NCBI GenBank assembly: GCA_012295275.1
Contig: CM022671.1
Location: forward strand, 32,867,927 to 32,902,426
From: Chrysomallon squamiferum
Taxonomy: Eukaryota; Mollusca; Gastropoda; Neomphalida; Peltospiridae
Length of the DNA: 34,500 nt
Reading direction: 5' to 3'
A program made the position numbers and the translations under genes. Shown here piece by piece: positions 1-9,186 of this stretch (position 1 is the stretch's first letter; each line of letters begins with the position of its first letter). The notes under the pieces were generated by a model that saw only the letters and a program-made list of their open reading frames with translations, made no database searches and had not been told where the DNA came from.

Positions 1-157
1 AAAATATATTTGTTGTCATATTTGTCTTTTATCTGCTGTATCTGTTAAGAATTACAGTTACTAAGTTAGGCATTATATGAAGTAATGTGAATTTAAGGCA
101 AACCTTGACATTTTGTCTTGACCTATTTAACAATATTATCTTTTAATTATTCTCTAG

Positions 158-261
158 TAACTGAACATGTAGATGCAATAAGGGAAGAATGTTTGGATAT
201 AAATCCCTGTCAACTTGAAATCCAGAGTACTGTAATTAATCATTATTTAATTTTAATATAA
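158..261 (+). CDS. Possible terminal coding exon of an unrecognised gene (partial)
   Basis: A pyrimidine-rich stretch ending in TTCTCTAG (about 150-157) is followed by an open frame that begins with the last two bases of a codon at 158 and reads 33 codons to TAA at 259-261. The peptide contains TEHVDAIREECLDIN and looks more like protein than the surrounding AT-rich DNA; the other two frames meet stops within the first bases. An AATAAA lies at 366-371, about 105 bases after the stop, as expected for a 3' end. I do not recognise the family. The rest of the gene would lie left of the window. A chance open frame of this length is possible in this sequence, so the call is tentative. It would end tail to tail with TPRKB. 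Confidence 0.35.
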
Positions 262-684
262 AATTAGTGATATAATTAAATGAAATGTACAGTTTTATAT
301 ATATATGTATGTATATACCAAAACAAAAAAAACAAAAAATTAATTTTAATTATATGCCACAGATCAATAAAATTATTATTATAATAATAAACAGTAATCT
401 TGTTGGTATGTATATAAGCATATATTCATACAAAAAAACCACAACTAACATACAAACATTACCCTCAACATCAACAACAGTACACAGTAAACAAAACAGT
501 AATAGGTAAAACTGATCTTAAATATATATTTTTATTAACAATGCATATTCATATGTATCAGATGTGCTTACAAATGCACAATGCAAACATGATTAAAAGT
601 TTTATGAGAAATGAGAGGAATTACTGTAATCTTTATTCATAAATGTCAAGTAAAAAAAAAAATATATATATATATATATATCAA
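262..684. other. Intergenic: convergent 3' flanks, AT microsatellite
   Basis: This is very AT-rich DNA between the possible plus-strand terminal exon and the TPRKB stop. It holds AATAAA on the plus strand at 366-371. On the minus strand AATAAA occurs at 632-637 and 531-536, and either could serve TPRKB. An (AT)n tract lies at 661-680 directly after the TPRKB stop. I see no other coding signal. Confidence 0.6.
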
Positions 685-2438
685 TTAAATTGTAGCAATT
701 TCTTTAACAGCTATCCTTGACAAAATGCCACTGAGTGGTGATGAAACAGATAACTCTTCATCAGTTAGTTTGTATATCTGAAACAAACAAAAATATATCA
801 AAATCCAAAACAGTCAAGCATACTTGTATATACTATGAAAGTGACAGGTATTGTTGATCATTGCTACCAAACTGTTAAACTTAAAGCATGTTTTACTGAG
901 TAACCTTCCTTAAATAAAATATTAATATGGTAAACTTATTTGAATATCAGGAAAGGATAAATTAATTAATGAAGTCAAATAAAAATAATATCTGTTAAAT
1001 TATTAAGTAAATTTAGTTGAGATTTCCAGTTACTTTTTGCAAAAATACTAAACATAATTGTAAAAATAGTACCAGAGGTAACATGTCTGTAATTTATTTA
1101 TCTGTATAAAAATAATGTTACTGTAGAAAATACCTTTTTAACTGTTGTCATGTCTGCTGTTTCTGCTATCTCGTTAATGTCACAGAGTTCACCTTGTACA
1201 ATATCAATAATTTTTTTTAATACTTTACTATCATGGTCATCCACAATGACAATTAATACAGAGTTATCCTTATCTCCAGCTCCAAACATTCGGAAGGACT
1301 GATTTATCTGTAAATGACAAGAACATTATGGTATAAATGGTAAAATATGTATCATTCAATAATAGCAATACAAGATTCTGCACATAACTATAATCATGCG
1401 TTGATGTATTTATCAAAATGAATTAGCAGTGATGATATTAATGTATTTTACTGGATTTATATAATCAAATATTAAAAATAACTGTTAAGTGTTAGGTAGG
1501 CATAAACCAAATAATAATGTGTATAAAACACCTACACTTTTAGATGGCGACAAACAGAAAATAATTTCTGAATGTACATTTTTGGTTATCATTTTTTCTT
1601 TCCTCTGAAAGTGAACTGCTTTATTTGTGGCTGTAATAGCTTGGAATGGATCAACAACCTGAAAAAAAATTATATAAAAAATACAGCAAAATAATTTAAA
1701 TTTTATTACTAGATGTCAAATATTTATTTTAAAGAATCGCTGATGTTGTGATGATACTGAGAGTGGGAATGTTTAATGCTTTCTTAAAAGAACAAATATT
1801 TTATATAAAGATGTACTCAACATAATTTGATAGTAATATGGTGTCATAGATACAGTTAAGGACTATAAAGATTGGCTTCTCCTTTTCGATTAGCAACATT
1901 CGATCTTTTAAATGCACTTTCTAACAGATAGGAAAACAGGCAACATCGCTACTGATAAAACTGAAAAGGAAATGATATAATGATAATCATATACTGTATA
2001 CTGTATAGTCACATAGTGTATTATGTATAATTAACTATTATGAGTTTAGCTTTTGGAACAGGTGGTGAATGATACTAATACTCATCATACTGGATCAGGC
2101 CGAATGGTCAAGTTATCAACATGGTACCGAATGCGTTCTATTCATTTTATATATATATATATATAAAAATAGGAAGGAAGGTATATATATATATATATAT
2201 ATATATAAATGGCAATAAAAAAAGGAAGGAATAATTATAATGTCAATTTCTCTACAACTGAGAATTAAAAATGCTTTCTTACCACAGACGCTTTTATTAA
2301 AGCAAATTCAATAACGCCACTCATAACACATTGTCTCAATTCTTTAACATTGGCAACATTTCTGAATAAAGCTAGTGTCATCAATGAATCCGGATATATA
2401 GCATTTTTCAACTTCAAAATGTTATTGGTGGCTGCCAT
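685..2438 (-). CDS. TPRKB: EKC/KEOPS complex subunit TPRKB (Cgi121 family), 4 exons
   Basis: TPRKB binds the kinase PRPK/TP53RK in the KEOPS complex, which makes the N6-threonylcarbamoyl-adenosine (t6A) base of ANN-decoding tRNAs. Coding exons on the minus strand are 2438-2283, 1658-1536, 1307-1134 and 777-685. All junctions are phase 0 with GT-AG ends, giving 181 residues against about 175 in human. Recognisable blocks in order are SLMTLALFRNVANVKELR (exon 1), VDPFQAITATNKAVH and HSEIIFCLSPS (exon 2), SVLIVIVDD and ADMTTVKKV (exon 3), and IYKLTDEELS (exon 4). These follow the human protein along its whole length. The start ATG at 2438 lies in CAAAAATGGC. The gene is head to head with PGAM5, 289 bases apart. 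Minus-strand AATAAA at 632-637 is a likely poly(A) signal. Identity comes from remembered family similarity and full-length collinearity. Confidence 0.93.
2147..2207. repeat. (AT)n microsatellites in TPRKB intron 1
   Basis: There are two (AT)n runs, about 2147-2165 and 2182-2207, separated by AGGAAGGAAGG. The intron upstream (about 1740-2140) is more complex DNA with no open frame I can support. Confidence 0.8.
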
Positions 2439-2727
2439 TTTTATTCTTTTCTTTGTAATTATCCTCCTATAATGAGCACCCGTGCATTGTGCATAATTAC
2501 TTAATGAATAAAAAGATCAGAAAAAAAAGAGGAGAATTTAATTATTTTTGATTATATATAAGTAATAATTAATATACTGAAATGAACAACAATTTTAAAT
2601 GAATTAATAAAGGAAAACAAATATTTCTTTTCGGTATTCTACTTTCACTTCCTTGGAAGAACTCTCTTGTCAGGAAGATTTGTTTTTTCGTAATTTCAGA
2701 AGAGGTCCAGTTTCAAACAATATCATT
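2439..2727. promoter_or_regulatory. Divergent TPRKB/PGAM5 promoter region
   Basis: The two start codons are 289 bases apart on opposite strands, so both 5'UTRs and core promoters must share this stretch or lie inside it. It is AT-rich and I see no convincing TATA box. The sequence CACTTCCTTGG at 2646-2656 contains an ETS-type core (TTCC, i.e. GGAA on the other strand), a motif common in bidirectional housekeeping promoters. The ETS assignment is weak; the divergent arrangement is seen directly. Confidence 0.55.
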
Positions 2728-3154
2728 ATGTTAAAAAAGCTGCTCTCTGTCACTAAAAAATATGGAATTGGCGCTGCAAGTGCTGTAGCAGTGTTGGGTG
2801 TACTGTATTACGAAAAACAAATAAGACAAACTGACACAGCTTATACATCATGGACATCTAATTTTGAGCCCAGTGTTAGATGGAATTCAAACTGGGACAG
2901 GTACATGTACACATTGAAAGTGAAACAAATTTCAGTTTGTTTAAAAGAATTAATAGTAATACCTCAGTATAGAAATACATAATTTAATTTAATTTAAATG
3001 ATTTATTAAAGAATATAATACTTAAGAAATACGTAAATGAACGTTCAAATTAAAACTACATTTATGTTAGTATCTTTTAAAAACTGAATATATATTATAT
3101 ATATACTTTAGTTTAATAAATTATTTATGAAACAGCTGACATTTGGACAAACAC

Positions 3155-3217
<63 letters not shown>

Positions 3218-3492
3218 TATATATATATTCCATTTAATAATATTAAATATATATTTATTTTTATTTTTTTCTCTAGCCGAGATCCAGAAAGCTTAATTGA
3301 ACCAAAAAAATTAGTAGAAAAATTTTCCAAAGATTACAAAAATATAGTAAAAACAAAATCTCCAACAGCTTCCAGACATCTTATACTCGTTAGACATGGT
3401 CATTACAATGTTAATGGATTAACTGACATGGACAGAGAACTAACTCAGCTGGGTAATAAATATGTGTTATACACTGAGCTATGTGTGTGTGA

Positions 3493-3560
<68 letters not shown>

Positions 3561-5161
3561 CTAAAATCTTCACCTCATTATACAGATATTGGCTGTTAAT
3601 CAAAATTGGAGTATCAACAAATTTCCTTTTTTTATTATCCATATTCCTTAACTATAACCTTAGATTAAAATTTACAGTTAACCTATTTTTCTTTAATAAG
3701 TATTTTCTCACATTTCACAACCTTGTTTTATACAAATCGTTTTCATATTGTTTTGTTATCCTAATTGTAGCTATACAATTTTTCTTTCTCTAACTAATCC
3801 TTTGGCATACTGACACTGCCTTGGACAGACAATACAAGATCCTGGATAGGTTTCATCAGAGAGAATCATGTCTTAATTTTTGTTGGATATAAATGATCGA
3901 TTATTATTACCGTTGCTGTTGTTAGTTATTATTATTAGTAATATTTTTATTATTATTATTTTAAGGCAGAGAACAAGCAGATATCACAGGAAAGAGATTG
4001 AAAGAACTAAATAAACCATACACTGTCCTTATTTCATCCACCATGACAAGAGCTATAGAAACAGCTGACATCATTCACAAACATTTATCACACCTCAGCA
4101 TTGAACGCAATGATCTGTTGAGAGAAGGAGCCCCCATCCCTCCTGAACCTCCTGTTGGTCACTGGAAACCAGAGTATCATGTATGTTTACAAGTGATAAT
4201 TCTGTTGTCTTTTAATTTAATGTGTTAGTTAGATTTATTTATTTTAATTAAATGAAAAAAAGAAAAGAAAAAGGAATTCAACTAATCCTGAAAAACATTC
4301 AAAGGTTATCAGTCCATTCAAGATTTAACAGCATTTATTCTGAGGTAAAAACTGACGTCACAGTAAAAGGTAAAATGTTAGCCCCTTGATCTTGCTTCGT
4401 TATACTGTTAACAAAGTTTAGCCAATAATTAAAAAGAAATTAAAATAATTTTAAACATCATGTGAAAGTAACGTTATTTATTTAGACTATTCATTTCTAA
4501 CATCAAAGCAAACCTTTAAATTATAATTACGATATTATTTATTTTTAAAACATTTTTTAGATAATGCACAAAATGTTTTTTTTTTTTTTTACATTTTTGT
4601 TTGGAAGAAGTTTTATACAGATGGACCGCGAATAGAGGCAGCTTTCAGGAAATATTTTCATCGAGCTGATCCAGATCAAAAGGAGGACACTTACCAAATA
4701 ATAGTCTGTCATGCTAATGTCATCCGGTACCTTGTGTGCAGGTTGGTTTTAGGATAATAGTCATGACTGCTGTGCTAAAAACCATGATGTACATGTGTTT
4801 ATACGTGTATTCCTCTCTGTGATTCTTTCAGATTCTATTGCAAATATCTTTTCTGCTCATAAAATTGTTTGCAATATTTATCAATAAACTGACGATTTAT
4901 TTTGCTTATATATTGGTCTGTGTTGTGACCCGAGTGTTTATGTATGGGTAGGCATCTTTTTTTTTTTGTAGTAATTTATTTATTTATGTATTTATTGTGT
5001 TATTTTTCAGAGCTCTGCAGTTTCCTCCTGAAGCATGGTTGCGGCTCTCACTGGCACACGGCAGTTTAACTTTTGTAACAATAAGGCCCAGTGGAAATGT
5101 CAGTATTCGTGGTTTGGGAGACATTGGTCACATGCCAGTTGACAAACTTTCTTACTATTGA
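2728..5161 (+). CDS. PGAM5: PGAM5 mitochondrial serine/threonine protein phosphatase, 5 exons
   Basis: PGAM5 is a histidine phosphatase-fold Ser/Thr phosphatase anchored in mitochondrial membranes, linked to mitophagy, fission and cell death. Coding exons are 2728-2900, 3277-3452, 3966-4180, 4608-4741 and 5011-5161, which join in frame to 282 residues (human 289). The start is the first ATG of the exon-1 frame. A hydrophobic segment at about residues 13-28 ([16 protein letters not shown]) fits the N-terminal anchor. The WNSNWD sequence (52-57) matches the WDPNWD multimerisation motif. The catalytic RHG holds His98, and [10 protein letters not shown] (Arg145) and [12 protein letters not shown] (His223) supply the rest of the active site. 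The substrate-side block [13 protein letters not shown] is also conserved. Human PGAM5 carries a KEAP1-binding ESGE motif after the linker; none is visible here. AATAAA at 5189-5194 follows the stop closely. The exon 4 acceptor is a NAGNAG site. Confidence 0.95.
3157..3213. repeat. (AAT)n microsatellite, PGAM5 intron 1
   Basis: About 19 copies of TAA/AAT lie in intron 1, roughly 65 bases upstream of the exon 2 acceptor, followed by a short AT run. Confidence 0.9.
3482..3560. repeat. (GT)n microsatellite, PGAM5 intron 2
   Basis: A nearly pure GT repeat begins about 30 bases after the exon 2 donor. The open frames across it (Cys-Val or Thr-His polymers) are repeat artefacts. Confidence 0.95.
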
Positions 5162-5965
5162 TGAAGGATGTGGCTGTTATTTTAATGTAATAAAAAGAAC
5201 AAAACCAAACTTACTTGCTTCTATTTTTTATTATAAATTAATGTTTGTGGACTAATATCATTATTATTAGATACAGTAATGTATGTGTATACTAGTATTG
5301 TTGAAACCAGTGCTAAAATAAAAACAGTGATTCCCCATAAAAGCAAGTTTTGTTTCTGGTTTCATTGCAAAAGCATCATGATTAAATTTTTGAATTTATT
5401 TAATGTGTGAAGTCTGTTTGGTTAATTCTTAGTGCCACTGTTGTATTAACTTTCAGTATTAATAATCAGTGTATCATTTTATTATCCAAGCATGCTTTTC
5501 ATTGCTTTGGGTTTATGATTTTATGATAATCTGTATAATTATAATATTATTATTGCTGAGATCATATTCATCATCATCAGCACCACAGTGAATAATGTTC
5601 ATTTATTATCATTTTTTTAAATAGTGAATAGTAAACAAAATGACTGAAATGCAGTGTCACATTTCTTGATTTGGCTAAACTAGAGTTCAGTAAGATTAAA
5701 AATGTAAAATATGACATAATCTGTTATAGTACACCAGATGTTGTGCCCGTTAATAAATTAATACATCGTATGACTTAAACATAAGTTATTTTTATTATTA
5801 TTATTATTATTATTATTAATTTAATTTAATTTAATTTAATTTAATTTAATTTAATTTAATTTAATTTAATTTTAATTATAATTGAGAACATGCCGACTCC
5901 AGGCATTTCAGAATACAATTAGAGTTATTCCCCTTAACATGTAAATAAAAATAAACAAAATAATT
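5162..5965. other. Intergenic PGAM5 to KCTD7-like
   Basis: This stretch contains the PGAM5 3'UTR and poly(A) signal (AATAAA 5189-5194, and a second AATAAA at 5316-5321), AT-rich DNA with short ATT runs, and the promoter side of the KCTD7-like gene. No further coding signal is seen. Confidence 0.6.
5790..5872. repeat. (ATT)n followed by TTTAA pentanucleotide array
   Basis: A short (ATT)n run at about 5790-5817 passes into about eleven copies of the pentamer TTTAA (5816-5872). It ends about 90 bases before the KCTD7-like start codon, so it sits in the likely promoter or 5'UTR. Confidence 0.9.
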
Positions 5966-7329
5966 ATGGCAGACGATATTAACCTGATTACTTCCTCGAT
6001 TGAAAATGCTCGTATTACAGTAAGTTTAAACAGCCAGTCATAATGCACAGGTGTTATTTAATATTATTTATAAAAATACAAACGTTAATTTGTTCAGTTG
6101 CATCGTGACAATCGTTTCAATTCAACAAAGAACTGTCAAATAATCCAGTATTCAGCTATATCTGAATTATGAATATGGAATAGTTATTATGGATAAATAA
6201 TCAGTATTAAGTCATCAGTGTAGACGCATGACTATTTATACAGTGGCGATTCAGTCTAAACGTTATCAACAATAATCAACTTAACATTGTTTAAGTCCTA
6301 AACAACAGCACATAATCTTAAGCTGCAATTATTAGTCATATTCATTTTGAAACACGATGTAATACTTTAATACATCATCACAATATTATAATAAAAAACA
6401 AATAAATAAAAAGTTTAAAATATTTTGTTTGTTTTATTTTATTTTTAAATATGTATATTTTTTAAAACTTTATCCAAAAATTACTAAATATGTGATAGGA
6501 TATTTATTTATTTTCTTCCTTAATTATTCATATTTCATTGTAGTTCCCTAGTGTTATCAATCTTAATGTTGGAGGATGCTTGTTTGCCACACGACTTTCA
6601 ACGCTCACAAAACATTCAGAATCTATGCTTGCTACAATGTTCAGTGGAAGGCATGAACTAGACAAAGACAGTAATGGAAATTTTTTCATTGACCGAGATG
6701 GAACTTATTTCAATCACATTCTTAACTTCCTTCGACATGAAGATCTTCCACCAGTTGAAATTGCTGAATATGTTTTGCATGAGGCTATATATTATGGTAT
6801 TGATTCCTTGGTAGATATTTTGAAAAATTCCCCAGCTCTGTTCACTGAGTATGTTGTAAGAGAAAGCATCAGAAGAAAACTTAGAGACTATGAAAGGATA
6901 AAATATGATGTTATCTCTATGGCAAGAGAACAAGCAGTGGAGAATAGTGCTACAGTGTCAAAAGTACTTCTGGTCTCTACAAAAAACCAATCTATTCCTA
7001 GTAACTTACAGTTTTCAAGACAAGTTCATAAACAGTTTTATAAAAGATTTAAAACATATCCAACTTTTGAATCTTGTTATGGAAAGTTTTGTGTTTATTT
7101 CCCAGCAGAGTATGTAGAAGGACCACCAGATAGTGTGATGGATTTAGTTGCTGGCTGTCTCATGCATGACTTCAAAAAAGAAGGTTACAGAGGACATTAC
7201 AAGTCTCTGAGTGTTTTGGAAGATGACAACAAGATCAAAACAATTACATGGAGTGATGAAGATTTCCATGTATCCACCAGTTGTCATGAGTTCACTTTTA
7301 AATGGATAGACACAGTTGTTGCTACCTAA
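5966..7329 (+). CDS. KCTD7-like BTB/POZ (T1-type) domain protein, 2 exons
   Basis: KCTD proteins carry an N-terminal T1-type BTB domain that oligomerises; many, including KCTD7, are reported to act with CUL3. Coding exons are 5966-6019 (18 codons, donor GTAAGT) and 6544-7329, giving 279 residues (human KCTD7 is 289). The BTB domain runs from about residue 19 to 115. It starts FPSVINLNVGGCLFATRLSTL and continues with MLATMFSGRHELDKD, FFIDRDGTYFNHILNFLR and EAIYYGIDSLVDIL, which are the hallmark T1/KCTD blocks and closest in memory to KCTD7 and KCTD14. The C-terminal part (about 116-279) has no motif I can name, but is single-exon, open and ends FKWIDTVVAT. The ATG at 5966 (ATTATGGCAG) is the first in the short first exon. 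It lies in tandem behind PGAM5 and converges with NIF3L1. Whether it is the strict KCTD7 orthologue needs a phylogeny. Confidence 0.88.
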
Positions 7330-8868
7330 GTGGTACAGTACAGTACAAACTTCAAAGCTGTTAACCACATAAATTTTATATTTTTATATTAATATTTTGT
7401 AATAATTTTATAATGATCTCAAATATAATCATTTGAAGAATATGCAAGAAACAAAATTTTAAATTAATTTCTTAAATAGGTAAATTGATGTCAAATGTAA
7501 AATATTCATATTTTTCTTTAATCATGTGTTACCAGAGTTATGTATATTTTAATTCATGACTTTATCAGTTTTGATCATTTAAAAGATCATAGTCTGAAAA
7601 TTCCAGCACTTTTAAAGCTTTACATCTTTTTGCATTATCATGTTTCAGAAAATCTTTTTGTTGGGAAATTAATTATGTATCTTTGTTTTACGTTACATGT
7701 GCAAGTCAGATGTCAGATGATTATTGTTTGTTAAGTTGTGTTAAATGCAAATGTGTTCTCACATTTTGTTAGTTTATATGTTTTCATTGTTACACAACCA
7801 TTTTTCTGGATGTGTATATGCTTACTGATTTATAATTTATTAATAATTGTTAATATATTTTACATTGTATATAAATATATAAATTTACTTACTCTTAACT
7901 TTTACACTACAAATGACATTTTATCAACATAACTGGAAAGGAATGATAATATTCACTTAATGTTTTAATGGTGAATAAATAGTTTTTTAAATTCTTGTTT
8001 TCCTTTTTTAACCTGTTGAATTCAAATTCTTTTTATTAATTTTATCTGGAACATGCTCTACACATTTATCTATAATTAAGAAACCAACAGTTTCTGTTGA
8101 TACATAATTCCAGTTAAACAGCTGTGTATTCAGATTTTACATGTGCCTTGTTAAAGGTAACACGATTGAGAGAAAACAAGTCTTTTAATAATGATAACTG
8201 ATTTAACCAACTCCTGAATTGGAAAAAAAAGTTACAAAAATTTAATAAATTAAATTACAAAATAAAATTCAATTAAAATGTTTTATTTAATAATAATTTA
8301 ATTTGGAGAAATTCATATTTAGAGTAGCTTATTGACTGCAAAGCAATCTGACAGCTTTAAATTGCACTGATCAGATTTCCAGGCAAACTGTAGAAACAAT
8401 TCAGCACACACTATCCTTGAGTTCAACAGAACACATTTGGAATTTGCATTGCCAGCCTTACCATACTGGAAACTGTGTGTTTATGTATAAAGTGAGCTAG
8501 AAATTAACTGTGCTGAAAGCTGTAGATCAGTGGCAGCTGATGATGCTCATTGATACACTCCAATGAAGCATCCTAGCAAAAGAACACTGGGTTGTCAAAA
8601 TCTAATTTATGTATACCTGGATGGTGTATCTTCTACAATTCCTATTTATGAACTGATATCCCTTTTGCACTGAAATTTTACGGTTGTACATTTTCAGTTT
8701 TAGAAAACCATTTTGACAGAATTATATTACTATAAATAATTAAATCAGATCAATTGTTTTATCTTTAATTATTTTATTTTAACATTCCAACTAGTTATTG
8801 ATACTATATGTTGATACTAAAAAAAAAAAAATAAACTGCAAAAAGTCTGGTTGTTTGTGGCAGGATTA
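7330..8868. other. Convergent 3' flanks of KCTD7-like and NIF3L1
   Basis: This is AT-rich DNA with no gene I can support. AATAAA at 7974-7979 (plus) is a plausible KCTD7-like poly(A) signal, giving a 3'UTR of about 650 bases. AATAAA on the minus strand at 8773-8778 is a plausible NIF3L1 signal. The block at about 8330-8650 is visibly less AT-rich than its flanks but has no long open frame; it may be UTR or an old dispersed repeat. An A-rich run sits at 8819-8832. Confidence 0.55.
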
Positions 8869-9153
8869 TCAAACCACTTTTAAAGGGTCAGAATCAGTCT
8901 GTGAAACAATGATATCAATGTCGTCATGAAGTAAGTCTTTCAGTTTGTGTCTCAGAACACTAAGATAACCACGTTCCGTGTTGCTGTGTTCACAAAGAAT
9001 CACATTGGATCCATTGTGGACAGCATTGAGAACTTCATGATGGGACATTTCTCCAGTGACTAACAAGTCAGCTTTGACACCCCTCATTACAGATGCTCCA
9101 GATCCTGCACATACTGCCACTTTAGAGATCTTGTCAACATCTATAGAAATGAA

Positions 9154-9186
<33 letters not shown>

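Noticed and set aside
3428-3793. Long open frame over the (GT)n repeat, and its (TH)n antisense partner
   Set aside because: It reads out of PGAM5 exon 2 into the intron. The protein beyond the donor is a Cys-Val polymer from a microsatellite.
6658-6933. Minus-strand 91-codon frame opposite the KCTD7-like exon, and similar frames at 7144-7368
   Set aside because: Antisense shadows of the BTB protein, whose plus-strand frame carries the conserved motifs.
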